A stretch of DNA of 64,000 nt from Epiperipatus broadwayi (taxonomy: Eukaryota; Onychophora; Udeonychophora; Euonychophora; Peripatidae), in assembly GCA_028023455.1 (NCBI GenBank), contig JAQFVV010012490.1, positions 992,001 through 1,056,000 on the forward strand. Reading direction: 5' to 3'. How positions within the stretch are numbered: position 1 is the stretch's first letter; every line of letters begins with the position of its first letter. Shown here piece after piece: positions 47,570 through 59,073 of the stretch. A program made the translations under genes and the position numbers. The notes beneath the pieces were generated by a model that was not told the DNA's origin, searched no databases, and worked only from the letters and a program-made list of their open reading frames with translations.

Positions 47570-50500
47570 TCATCCCGGTGCCAACAGTTGGTCTCTGGCC
47601 CTAAAATTCCTAAGCAACTTCATGTAGGTGTTGTAGACATTGGTAGGTACATGTCTGAAGATGTAATTGCATCTGGTAATCCACACATCCAAGTTCAGAA
47701 AAATGGACAATCTTATGGTGGCAAAAATCCCTGTCTTGATTGCGTTTTGAATGAAGAGTACTTCACTGATGTTTAGTAAAACACTTTCATTGATGAAAGT
47801 CCGCAGTGGATAAAGATAAGGGCAGGAAAGCAACAGGTGCTGGATTGTTTCATCCGCTGTGGAGCATAATTGGCATTGAGGGTTTAGTTTGCTGTAGCCT
47901 CTTTTCCAGACTAGAAAATGGTTTGTAGGCAATGCAGAGAGATTTAGCTTGATGAGGAAGTTTATAAATTTGGGTTCGAGATACCAGTTCTTAAACTTCC
48001 TAATTAGTAATTTGTTGTTGATACCAAGTGTATTCTGGAGTGTGGTCTCATTTGGATATTTGATTTTGTAGGTCTGCCAATAGGTTTTTTTTATCATCTA
48101 GGGTGAGTTGTGTTAGGTCTATTGAGTTTTTTGCATATACCCAGATATTGGTCATTCACTTGCTATTGAATGGCGGAGCCGTGTCAGTAGGATCAACCAA
48201 TGAATGCGGTTTTAAAATGGAAGGTTCAAGGTGAATGGAGCGAAGTACTCGCAATGATTTTTGAAGATACCAGGTGGAGACAGAGTGCAATCCCAACCAT
48301 TGAGCTCCTTAGGCCCTTGGCCATGCTGATGGCAACTACCCTGCCATTCCAAAGAGCTTTCGAGCATAGTGAGTTTATTGCCTGTTCAAAGGTTTTAGTA
48401 GGCTTGACAATTGGGAAATAATAGTTCAGTCTAGGATAGACTAACATATTGAGAAGGGCAGTCTTTCCAGGAAGTGATACAGAGATTTTTGAGAGTGAGC
48501 CAACGATTTTTCTTGTTTTGTCCAGAACTAAGTTTTGAATGTTCTTGGCCATGGCGAGCCTGGATTTGGAGATTGGAAAGCCTAAGAAGGGTTGTGGCTT
48601 AGCTGTGAAAATTGAGGGAATGATTTCTCCTGTCTTTATTTTCCACATCGATGACTTGCTGTGATTTATTTGAAAATTTAGAATTCTAGCATGTTTCTCT
48701 ATGATTTGTAATGCAGTCTGAGGTGATCTTTGTGTGGAAGGAAGATTGATACATCATCGACATAGGTGATGTGGTGCACCTGATGTTTCAGGGCAGGTAT
48801 GTATATCCCCGGAAAATTTGATTCAATTTCTTTGAGGAAGGGGTTGATGTATGTGATAAAACACAGTGTAGCCAATGGTGATCCCTGAGGGATGGATAAA
48901 TGTGGTCTGAAGCCAGCTGACAGCTTACCATCAAGAGACGTGAATATTGACCTGTTGAGCAGAAGATTTCCTATTATGTGAATAAAAATGTCAGGCACTT
49001 GATAGTCATGTAGGGTTTGAAGTAATGTTGATGGGATGACAGTGTTGAAGACAGAGGAAAAGTCAAGTTGAATTACTATTGGTTTTGATTTTCTTTGCAT
49101 TCTGACATGCTCAATCAGGAGAAGGAAGCGCTGGACTGCATTGCTGGTGGAAGAGCCTTTGTGAGCAAATTGATACTTGGAAATGTGATTGTAAATCTGA
49201 TTTTGAATACGATCTTTAACTATGGATTCTATTGTTTTGATGAGAAGGGGAATCATTGATATAGGTCTTATGTTCAACAGGCTGGAAGGGTTAATGTGTT
49301 TTTTTAGAAATGTGTTTTTTTAGAAATGGCACTAGCGAAACAGGATAAAGGTCTGGGATATTCAGGAAGTCACCAGCAAGCAGATCAATCATTTGCCAGA
49401 CTATGGGTGCAGTGAAGTAACTCAGGTGGAGAAGCACAAATCTTGGGATGCCATGTAGTCCAGGATGTGTGCTTTTGGGATAGGACTGTAATTTTTGGAT
49501 TATTTGCTGTTCAGTAATATTATGTTCATGACTTCCAAACGTTTCCAGATGCTTCCGATTTTGAAATTGGTACTTTGGAGTTTGCAAGGAAAGTGTTTAT
49601 GAATCTTGTCGAGCATTTCAAGACCACTATAGCAGTGCTGATCTACTGTTAACATTGTAGGAGTGGGACTTTTGACCATCCCCAGAGCCCACCTGATATA
49701 GCTGCGGGTCCAATTATGACAATTATCAATAAAGACTTTTGACCTTTTAGTGGCCATGTATTGAGCAAGCACTTTTTGTTTGTGGTAGTATTGACTTATT
49801 TCTTGTACATTAGGGTTTGTGAATGTGAGGGCATTCAACTTGTTACTAATATTTTCAAGGTCCTTAATGAGTCAATTGGGACCTTTCGTTTTCTTTGTGT
49901 AGGAGTCAATAAGAGAGCTCAAGACTCCAACAAATAGAGACCAAGCTTGGATGGGGGAGAAGAGAGAGTATTTTGATTTTGTTGAGTAAGATATATGCCT
50001 CTGAAAATATCAACTCTGGAGTGGTGGCTTTATTTAACATTCTTATGGTGTGAGCGTGACAGTTTTGGACTGGTATAGTGGTGTTGATTTGAAAAGATAT
50101 TAACATGGCGAGGTTGTCGGAGAAAGGCACCAGTTGAAGACTGCCTTCGAGGTCGAAGTGTATCTCAGGAGTATAGAAAAGCAGGTCAATCAGAGATCTT
50201 TTGTGCAACATGTAGAAGGAGAAGGCATCGGGAGGGAAAAAACCCTCTCCACACAAGAAGACTCTGTTGAGTAGGTGAAGAAAGATCGAGTTGAAGTTTT
50301 GGTAACTCATATTGACATCACCGAAGAAGATAGCTGAAGATGGGTTAGATGAAAGAAGAGCATTAATTTTGTTGATTGCAGGATGTGCCAAGTTCAGGGA
50401 ATTTCTAAAGTATGAGAAAATTACGTTGAGGGAATAATTCCCAAATGTTAGGTTTAATACTAGTAATTCTTTGTCTAAATGTAGAGTTCTGATTTGTTAT

Positions 50501-50741
50501 ACAGAAGGTTTTTGCTAATGAGGAATGCCACTTCTGATGATGCAGAGTTGGAAGAAGAGTACTGAAAGTAGCCATAGTGTTGCATCATTTGTGAGATTCT
50601 GTGGTCTGACTGATAGTGAAGCTTGGTCTCTGAGAAGCACACAATATGGATGTTCATTTTGTCAAGCCATTTTTCAATAGCATGAGTGCGGTTGAGAGAG
50701 TTGAGTCCCCTTACATTAATGCCTGCAATTTTAAGTTGCAT
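47570..50741 (-). pseudogene. LINE C ORF2: APE endonuclease, RT and C-terminal Cys/His motif
   Basis: Start chosen at ATG 50741 (MQLKIAGINVRGLNSLN), the usual beginning of an APE domain. Then follow IVCFSETKL, FFGDVNMSYQNF and IDLLFYTP with FSDNLAM where SDH is expected (49906-50391); a linker with HPGLHGIPRF (49291-49587); RT with RPISMIPLLIKTIESIV, QLDFSSVFNTVIP, IPQGSPLATLCF and HHITYVDDVSIF (48699-49277); thumb (48226-48648); and a C-terminal CQLCSTADETIQHLLLSCP zinc-binding-type motif (47570-48097). Frame changes occur near 50490, 49860, 49550, 49285, 48680 and 48150. ORF2 nicks target DNA and copies element RNA onto it. Confidence 0.88.
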
Positions 50742-50894
50742 GATTTATGTTTTAATGGGCTTTGATGAGAGAAGTGGCTATTCACCCATATGGGGTTCTT
50801 CACTTAATACTAGTTGTTCTTCCATGTTCATGGAATCTTGAACTTGCATTTCTGTGTCATGAGCCTTATTTGTTGAATGCTCTGGTATTGTAAT

Positions 50895-53171
50895 TTAGGA
50901 TATTATGGATTGTTTTGGGTTAAGTGTCACCTCAATATATCTGCTATTGAAAGGTGAGTCTTGCAGAGAAGTGCTGTCTTGTGTAACTAGTGATTCCCCA
51001 TGTTTGGTTCTTTTATTTTCTTTCTTCCTTCTATTGGTCGGTCCTCTGTTAGTGTTGAGTTCTGCAACGCTTAGCTCCATATCCAAATCAGCAGTCGAAT
51101 TAGTTAGTTCATCATGCTGGGAGCTAGAAGAGTCTTGAGTTTTCCTTTTATTAGTTGGAGCGTGATCTTTATGCCTCATTTGCAGGGTTGGGTATGTTGT
51201 GGTTGCAAGTTCTTTTTTTGTTAAACTTTGTCGCTGGTGAACCAGATTTGGCTTAGTGTGGTTGATAACATCATGCTTCATATGATGAGGAGAGGGTGCT
51301 TGTGATCTCTGTATGGCAGCGTCAGCATCATCCCTAAGGATCTTGCTTTCAGTGTCAATTCCTTGTTTGTTCACCTGTGTTGTTTCCGTGAGTGTTTTGT
51401 GTGCTTGTTGATTAGTCTGCACTATAGAGTGGGTGGTGAGAAGTTGCAGGGAGGAAGGAGGATCGTGAGTCATTGTATTAAATTTGTGATTTTTTGTTTT
51501 TCCTTGTTTTGCACAGGTCACAAATTTTCATAGGACAGAGTTTGATGAGGTGTGAGCAGTCACCACAATGAAAACATTGAGGCTGCACCCCACGAATAGA
51601 TATGTATAGTGGACATTTTTTTCCTCGAGTTTTACTGGAATATCCAGTAGAGTATATCCTGAGTTCAATCTAAGTGTGAAGGCTGCACTATTTTATGGAA
51701 GTTCAAGATCGGATTTCGTTTCTGTCAAATATTTGAAGCTTGTGATTTCTCCATGTTTGGCCAACAGTCTTTGAAGGTCAGCTTGAGAGAAATTAACATA
51801 ACAGTTACGTACAAGACCATAAGCAATTCTGGGCCTATTCTCTTCTATTTTGATCAGGTAGTGCTGGTTTATGAAGAGTTGTTGTCTTTTAAACAGCTCT
51901 TTTTGAATAATATTGTTGAACTCCACTATAAAATATCTTTTATTTGGATGGTGGTATATTCGTTTTATTGCATCCCCTAGTTTTAGATTCTTCAGCAGCT
52001 CAAAGAAATCGTCTGTTGGAAAGGTGAACAGATTACAGTTGTCATTTGTGGTAGTGAGAATTAGTGTATTCTCATTATGATAATTCAAGAATGAGTTGAA
52101 AAGCAGTGAGGGAATTCTGGCATTTGTGTTTTACTGTGTTGAGTCTGTTGCGGATTCATTTCATCACTAATAGGAGAAGGGCATTCATCCTCAACAAAGT
52201 CTAAGATGGAGACTTGCAAAGATTGAGTGTCTGCTCTATGCCCCTGTGTATTGGCAGTTAATACCCAGAGCAGCCGCATAACTTCAGTTGTTAAAGATAT
52301 TGGAATTTCTGACTTTATTTTGAATTTCATGCTGTTTAATTGTAGTTACTTCTTTGTTGATAATCTGTGTGTTATTTGCATTTGACAAGGCTTTAAACGT
52401 GGGGGAATCTGAACTGTGAAGGTTTAGTTCATCATTAGTTTCTAGCGAATATATTTGCTTTTGCGAATTGCTGTGTGTTTTTTTATTATTATAGCAATCG
52501 GAATCAGAATCTGAAATTTCATTAGAATTTTGGTGCGAAGTCATGAAAGTGTTATCGTATTGCATGGAATGTGTTGTCCTATCTAAATCTCTATTTTGGA
52601 CTTCCAACAATGTGATCAAGTCTGTTTCCTGATCATGAGAAGAGCTGTTTACGGTGGGTATCGGCGGCTTTAGGTGAAGCGCCACCTGTGTTTTTTTTTT
52701 AAATTGGGAAATCTATCGCACCGTATTCTGGTATGTTATTTCCAATTTGAAACTGAGTGTTATTACCGTTATTAACTTGATTTTCAGTCTTAAGATTAAT
52801 GTTTGTGTTAGTAGAATCCATTATGTTTAGGTTTTTAAGAGAAGCAGGGTTCTTCCCCACTTTTTTGAAATTTTGAATCGTGTCGGTCACTACAGCTGTT
52901 TGTTGCGAACTTGTGGTTTTAATGGATTTTTGCTTGCGATCTAATTTAACTTCTGTTTTCTTTAGGACATTTTTAGCGGGTTTTTTTTGTATGTTAAAAT
53001 CATCCTGCTCTATATTCTTTGATTTATAATTATTGTGAGGGCCTGAAGATTGATCTGAGGGCTTGTGCTAACGTTAGTTAAACGTTGCCTGACGTTTAAA
53101 TCACTATGCAATCTTGTGATCGGACTAGACCTGAGTTTTCCCTGTTCTAGGAAGTCGTATACACTGCTCAT
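50895..53171 (-). pseudogene. LINE C ORF1: RRM-like and zinc-knuckle RNA-binding protein
   Basis: A first methionine at 53171 starts MSSVYDFLEQGKLRSSPIT. The following low-complexity Asn/Ser/Thr-rich region (52284-52890) is spread over frames. At 51693-52088 is an RRM-like fold (AIKRIYHHPNKRYFIVEF, then GLVRNCYVNF and LLAKHGEI). A single CX2CX4HX4C knuckle (CFHCGDCSHLIKLC) lies at 51535-51576, and a charged Lys/Arg-rich tail ends near 50895. ORF1 proteins of LINEs bind the element RNA. Several frameshifts interrupt it. ORF2 begins about 150 bases downstream. Confidence 0.8.
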
Positions 53172-53323
53172 TTTGTTTATTCAAATAAACAGGTAAAAAA
53201 GGCTTACCTTTGGGCTACCACCACTCCAATTATAATATTTTCCGATAACTGTGTTAATATTTAGAATTTTAATACTAAACGAAGAGCATAGACTGATACC
53301 AATAGGCGCCATCTATCGCCCAC
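53172..53323 (-). promoter_or_regulatory. 5' end of LINE C with ATGGCGCC motif (putative internal promoter)
   Basis: The element's first bases on the minus strand are GTGGGCGATAGATGGCGCCT. LINEs transcribe from internal promoters at their 5' end, and the ATGGC core is the binding core of YY1-type factors that set the start in mammalian L1. Here that role is only inferred from position and motif. Confidence 0.4.
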
Positions 53324-53340
53324 TACTTGAACATTGTTTT

Positions 53341-55279
53341 GTTGATATATTTTAATTTATCAATAAGAGCCAAGAGTAATAATTTCAATAAATATTAAAT
53401 TTAAGGGTTAAATAAAACCTATGAATATTGTAAGCAGTGCGTATCTAAAATTATCTAATAAATATATCCAAAATTATCTAATAAATATATCCGCAGCCAG
53501 CTGAGAACTTCGCTGGAAAGGTAATATTACTAAAATATTATTATTATCATAAAAACATGTATATAGTGTGTAAGCACATGTGATGATGATTGAGCTGGAT
53601 ACCGATTCATTGACATTTGAAAATAACCAAAATTAACTTAGTCCCACCATACATAAAATCTTTTTTAAAGCCTAGGGCGAAGGAATATTAGATTAAAATA
53701 ATTAAATAAAATTATTAAATTTTATTATTGGAAGCATTACCCTTGGAAACAAATCAGTAACTAAAAGCATTAAACACTGGTACTGGGGGGGGGGATTAAT
53801 TAATGTTCGCTATGTTTGGGATAAAATGAGAACAAAAATATAATATTTGTGAAGGTAAATATTATTTTTATCTGGCTGATATTAATATTACTCCATGGTA
53901 ATCTTGATTCCCTAATAATTAAAAGCTAATATTTATAGTTTAAAACCTCTTGACATTATCTATTGATTTAGGATACTTATTTATTTAGTTTTTTTTTTAA
54001 TTTTATATCGTAATATGGTTGTAGAACAGGGGAAAGCCATGTGAGTCATCAGGTGAATGTATATATTATGTATTGAATTCTAGTATGTTAATAAAATTTG
54101 TTATTTGTTTTAAATAAAAATTTGCATACGTCTCAATGTTTTGTGGGTTATTATAATCTAGACATCTCAAATCCAATCATACATCAATATATTATTATTA
54201 ATAATTGAATCATTATTTTCGTAAATAATATCCGGTAAAATTTATTTGAAATAGTTAATTTTCCGAGCTTATGAGGCAAGGCAATACTCAAGATTACCAA
54301 ATAATTTAATATAGTTGAAATATAAATTATGAATAGGGATGGTTATTGGGTGATATTGGATGCAGTGGGTGGGCATAACATCCTTTCCCCAGCCGTTGTA
54401 TTCAAACACCTACCTAGATGCACTTACTTATGTCCTAGATGCACTTACTTATGATTTTTACTTTAATTATAAAAGCGCTCATAATATGTTATTTCTAAAA
54501 AATTTAAGAAGCTTAAATTATTCGAGCTTTAATGTAAATAGACATTAAACTACATTAAAGACAGCCAAGAACAACCTTGGAGGTGATCATAAGAGGGGTG
54601 TTTATCACCAATAATCCATAGCAGCTTGTACGACCTCCACACCTTATTGTTCTAAAAACCCTGAGAAGAGATTATAATGGGAGAAATGAGCTAGCACAAT
54701 GGAAAATTTAATAGTAAAAGAGATAATAGTGCAATAGACCTATGAATGTGAGGATGATGGGGGGATGGATCAGGAGGATGGAGATGGATATAGAACTATT
54801 TGTAATCAGAAAAATTTTTAATTGTGACTTTAATGATGTGAATGGGGAGTGTGCTGAGAATATAAATTGTAAAGGAGGTGGAGCTTAAAGTTTCTTCTCA
54901 TTAATAACCACGAACTTCCAAGGGTATTAATATTATTAATTTTAAGGCATTCTCAGTGGTCTCTTAATTGATTATTTATTAACCCATTCATTAAATATTA
55001 TTGTTGAAATTTATTGAAATGAGGTTTAACCTCAATATTCTCATTGAAGTTGCAATTTGGCACCCTGAAAAATATGATTATGGATGTTCTATCCCATCAT
55101 CATCATCCCAGTAGGCTTTAGAAATAGTGTTAGCTGGGAACGATGAAGCATCCATCGATCCATACTTAAATGTTACAATTGGCAGGCAACTTGGCTGCAA
55201 GTGTCTAAGTGCCAGATAGATTCAATATAGGTTATAATTAATGCATAGCATGGTCGCCCAAGGTGAAATAAATAAATGT
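53341..55279. other. Unassigned stretch with small tandem repeats
   Basis: A 24 bp repeat near 53450-53495 (AAATTATCTAATAAATATATCC twice), a run of 10 G at 53785-53794 and a 21 bp tandem duplication at 54413-54454 (CCTAGATGCACTTACTTATG twice). No gene is supported. Confidence 0.45.
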
Positions 55280-55495
55280 TACAATTGATCCATAATGAGG
55301 ATGTGCGACCATTTTTTGAATAAAGTTATAATTAGCTTAAACTGTCTGATAATATATGTTATATTTGTAAACTCTCCAATCATATAAGTTGTATTTGATT
55401 CACAATGTGGATGACCCATTTATATAAGTTAGAATGGCTAATTTATATAGTTAGAATTGGCTCACATGGATGACCGATCAAAAGATTACAAAATA
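55280..55495. repeat. Degenerate tandem repeat
   Basis: Successive versions of GTTACAATTGATCCATAATG, GTTGTATTTGATTCACAATG, GTTAGAATGGCTAATT and GTTAGAATTGGCTCACATG, each followed by GGATG with GACC and CAT, occur at irregular spacing of roughly 40-60 bases. An old, diverged satellite-like tract. Confidence 0.45.
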
Positions 55496-55530
55496 CATTT
55501 TTTTACACATTTAATTAAGTTAGAATATAT

Positions 55531-56918
55531 TGTAGCGTTTTTTGTATTACTAGACCACTATACGCCCCAAATGTATATTTGAGCATGTGTTGATCAAGCT
55601 GTATCAAAATAATAAAAAAAGTTTTATTTTAATTCTACACACAGCTATTTTTCCTGATCAACTTCGGCCTATTGATGGTTGAGAATTATGCTATTGATGA
55701 GATCAGCTTTTAATTTATTTGATAGGCGCCAGGTCTTTTTATTCTAAAAAGACCGCTGATATCTGTCGCCAGCATGTCTCGCAAATAAAAAAAAATAAAA
55801 TATTTTTAAAATTATTGGTCTTAGATTTTAAGAATCGGTAATTTTGCGGTAAACTAGAATTATCTTTTTTTTAAGATTATTATTCCTGGGCTTATTCAAA
55901 CATATTGGCAAAGGTAAAGTACATTTTTAAATCTTATTAAACTACTAATAGATTTAATAATAAAAAATAATAACTATTATTAATAACGAACAAATGAAAA
56001 TTGAAGTTAGAAATATTTTTATTATTATAACAGATTAAAAATCTGTTTAAGTTAAAATGAGGATTCCTAATCAAGTAAATCAGAGAGAACACATATTAAT
56101 TCAAATATGACACAATCAATAAAATAAAATAATTAATTAAAAAGTTCTGGTATAAACAAAAGTCTCTTGTACAGAAAAAATCAAAGTCTCTATCGGGATT
56201 ATTTTAAGACTTGTTTGCAAACGCTTAATTTTGTCATAATCGGGAATAAGTAGTCTTAACTTACCGGTAAGCTTTGTGAATTCACGAAGGTTGTAGATAA
56301 CTATGCATAGTTTTTCGGGGTTGAATTGAGCTCACGGCCTTTGATTCTTAATTGATCTTGGTGCTGGTTCCATAGGCTAGTCGCGTAAGCTTCTCTGTTG
56401 TCCATCGGTAATGATGTCAGCTAAAGCTCCGGTCTACTCTCGTATGAATAACTTCTTCATCGTAGAGTGGTCTGGATTCTCTAATCCAAAACCAACCAAA
56501 AGAATATCAGCTAAACCAAGACGTTCCTCCAACCGAATCCCTCCTTTTTATACTCGAGGTCCCGTTGTCGGACTTCTGCGCATGCTCATATCATGATGTT
56601 TTGTGTTTATAATCTTATACAGTCTTTATCATTTTTCAATTACTAAGTTCTCATTTTTTTATCAAGTTTTCGGCCATGTTTAATTAGCTAAAATATTTTT
56701 CTTTTAGCTTATCTTTTTACTTGCTTTTGGAATTCTTTTGTTCTCTCTAATTCTACTTTAAATTCCAGTTAAGTAAAAAAAATATGAAAGAAAAATTTAA
56801 CTTTCATTGTACGTTATTTTTAAAAAATTTTAGTCAATTAAAAATCTAAATCTACTTTTATTTTTTTAGCTTCTACCAAATGCCAATATATTTGCAACGT
56901 ATATAAATAAACGTTACA
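55531..56918 (-). repeat. 3' LTR of the non-autonomous element (left copy)
   Basis: Begins TGTAGCG and ends CGTTACA on the plus strand. Contains on the minus strand a TATA box (TATAAAAAGG at 56543-56552) inside the conserved block CCTCGAGTATAAAAAGG, a stem-loop at 55732-55754 and an AATAAAA polyadenylation-like signal near 55621-55630. The plus-strand open frame 56411-56596 overlaps the promoter antisense and is not taken as a gene. Confidence 0.95.
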
Positions 56919-57669
56919 ATACCACCAGTGCCAGGAGATGAGAATAAAATAGGGGTTTACACTAATTTTATTCTTAAGTTTTTTAAATTCATATTCGTAT
57001 TTTTTTTTCTGTAGTAGCGTGCTGATATATTGTGTAGACTCATTCACAAGCGACGTTCGGCTTTAATGCCCACTTTTAGGTCTAACACGGCGGGAATGGA
57101 AAATATTTCAACATTCATCTGTGTCCTATCCGCTTTAGTGTAATATTAACGATAAGAAGCCCAAGTTATAAGCACAAACGAGCATTGCTCATCGTTCTGA
57201 GTCTTACAGGCTCGTGGCAACTTGGTCCAACTTGATCCGCCTTCCCCTTTATTGGGATCTCTGCTAGAAATAGTCTGACGAGCATTTAAGGACGGTCTTA
57301 TGTTCATATACTGCGGATAAGGACTCGGGGCTATGTTATTCCCCTCTTCAGTAACCGCCTACCCGGTCAAATACTTGTGACTTACATCTACATCAGCCAC
57401 GATCGTGTTTTTAGACATATATAAAAAAAATATACATATATATTTTTCTTTCTGGAAGTCATATTAAAAAAAATATCTTCTTTCATATTTTAATAATCAG
57501 GGTTTAATTAGTTAGTTTTTTTTTTTTTTTATAATTTTTTTTTTTTTCAAAAAAATCATAATTTATTTTCCGGCTGTGGGTTTCTTTGAGTCATCATTGT
57601 AATGTTCTTTATCATTACAACTCATCTCAGGTTGTAGTTGTTAAATCGAAGCCCGAGTTGGGTCGCCAT
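56919..57669 (-). other. Interior remnant of the non-autonomous LTR element
   Basis: 751 bases: a degraded pol tail next to the left LTR, then a less AT-rich block (about 57050-57420) without a recognisable protein, long T runs (57514-57546) and the leader up to the primer-binding site. No clear polypurine tract lies beside the left LTR (the minus strand reads CACTGGTGGTAT), which is unusual. Confidence 0.6.
57651..57668 (-). promoter_or_regulatory. Primer-binding site of the non-autonomous LTR element
   Basis: One base inside the right LTR, the minus strand reads TGGCGACCCAACTCGGGC. Its complement, with GGGTCGCCA at the 3' end and CCCG preceded by TTCGAAG-like sequence, resembles a tRNA acceptor and T arm ending in CCA. 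It differs by a base from the GGTCACCA type of the large Gypsy element. The primer tRNA is not assigned. Confidence 0.65.
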
Positions 57670-59058
57670 TGTAGCGTTTTTTGTATTACTAGACCACTAT
57701 ACGCCCCAAATGTATATTTGAGCGTGTGTTGATCAAGCTGTATCAAAATAATAAAAAAAGTTTTATTTTAATTCTACACACAGCTATTTTTCCTGATCAA
57801 CTTCGGCCTATTGATGGTTGAGAATTATGCTATTGATGAGATCAGCTTTTAATTTATTTGATAGGCGCCAGGTCTTTTTATTCTAAAAAGACCGCTGATA
57901 TCTGTCGCCAGCATGTCTCGCAAATAAAAAAAAATAAAATATTTTTAAAATTATTGGTCTTAGATTTTAAGAATCGGTAATTTTGCGGTAAACTAGAATT
58001 ATCTTTTTTTAAGATTATTATTCCTGGGCTTATTCAAACATATTGGCAAAGGTAAAGTACATTTTTAAATCTTATTAAACTACTAATAGATTTAATAATA
58101 AAAAATAATAACTATTATTAATAACGAACAAATGAAAATTGAAGTTAGAAATATTTTTATTATTATAACAGATTAAAAATATGTTTAAGTTAAAATGAGG
58201 ATTCCTAATCAAGTAAATCAGAGAGAACACATATTAATTCAAATATGACACAATCAATAAAATAAAATAATTAATTAAAAAGTTCTGGTATAAACAAAAG
58301 TCTCTTGTACAGAAAAAATCAAAGTCTCTATCGGGATTATTTTAAGACTTGTTTGCAAACGCTTAATTTTGTCATAATCGGGAATAAGTAGTCTTAATTT
58401 ACCGGTAAGCTTTGTGAATTCACGAAGGTTGTAGATAACTATGCATAGTTTTTCGGGGTTGAATTGAGCTCACGGCCTTTGATTATTAGTTGATCTTGGT
58501 GCTGGTTCCATAGGCTAGTCGCGTAAGCTTCTCTGTTGTCCATCGGTAATGATGTCAGCTAAAGCTCCGGTCTACTCTCGTATGAATAACTTCTTCATCG
58601 TAGAGTGGTCTGGATTCTCTAATCCAAAACCAACCAAAAGAATATCAGCTAAACCAAGACGTTCCTCCAACCGAATCCCTCCTTTTTATACTCGAGGTCC
58701 CGTTGTCGGACTTCTGCGCATGCTCATATCATGGTGTTTTGTGTTTATAATCTTGTACAGTCTTTATCATTTTTCAATTACTAAGTTCTCATTTTTTTTA
58801 TCAAGTTTTCGGCCATATTTAATTAGCTAAAATATTTTTCTTTAAACTTATCTTTTTACTTGCTTTTGGAATTCTTTTGTTCTCTCTAATTCTACTTTAA
58901 ATTCCAGTTAAGTAAAAAAAATATGAAAGAAAAATTTAACTTTCATTGTACGTTATTTTTAAAAAAATTTTAGTCAATTAAAAATCTAAATCTACTTTTA
59001 TTTTTTTAGCTTCTACCAAATGCCAATATATTTGCAACGTATATAAATAAACGTTACA
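57670..59058 (-). repeat. 5' LTR of the non-autonomous element (right copy)
   Basis: Almost identical to 55531-56918; visible differences are single bases and one-base run-length changes (for example GAGCGTGTG versus GAGCATGTG). The minus-strand TATA box is at 58681-58690 and the stem-loop at 57871-57893. The antisense open frame 58549-58830 is the same frame as in the left LTR, extended by a single-base change (TGATG to TGGTG). Confidence 0.95.
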
Positions 59059-59073
59059 TATATATATATATAT
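59059..59073. repeat. TA run between two LTR elements
   Basis: 15 bases of TA separate the end of one LTR element from the start of the next LTR. Confidence 0.9.

Larger units (their letters stand above)
47389..53323 (-). mobile_element. Apparently full-length APE-type LINE, family C, about 5.9 kb
   Basis: Flanked by exact 17 bp target duplications. The 3' (left) end is a short poly-A tail in minus orientation adjoining the duplication. The interior encodes ORF1 (RNA-binding, zinc knuckle) then ORF2 (APE endonuclease, RT, C-terminal Cys/His motif) on the minus strand, and the 5' end lies upstream of ORF1 with an apparent leader of about 150 bp. Both ORFs carry frameshifts, so the copy is probably inactive, but the intact target duplication implies moderate age. 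An older scrap of the family lies at 4440-5190. Clade (I, Jockey, Tx1 or other) is not decided. Confidence 0.92.
55531..59058 (-). mobile_element. Non-autonomous (internally deleted) LTR element
   Basis: Two almost identical LTRs (55531-56918 and 57670-59058) flank only 751 bases of interior, with TATAT on both outer sides (55526-55530, 59059-59063) as a possible 5 bp target duplication. A primer-binding site touches the right LTR, so the element is on the minus strand. The interior near 56930-57050 encodes a degraded KNKxSVNPYFILISWHW tail that matches the end of pol in the related element at 61.8 kb (KNKVKHPILFLSLIV), so it is a deletion derivative of a Gypsy-type element. It must use proteins from elsewhere. 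LTR identity implies a recent insertion. Confidence 0.9.

Noticed and set aside
50905-51138. Plus-strand open frame rich in Leu and Ser
   Set aside because: Antisense shadow of the LINE C ORF1 tail.
55661-55790. Possible hammerhead ribozyme in the LTR, as in retrozymes (GATGAG near 55696)
   Set aside because: The CTGATGA core and the matching GAAA are not found in the right arrangement on either strand; only a simple stem-loop is supported.
56411-56596. Plus-strand open frame, repeated at 58549-58830
   Set aside because: It lies antisense across the LTR promoter block and is duplicated only because the LTRs are; the diverged LTR does not keep it open and no domain is recognisable.
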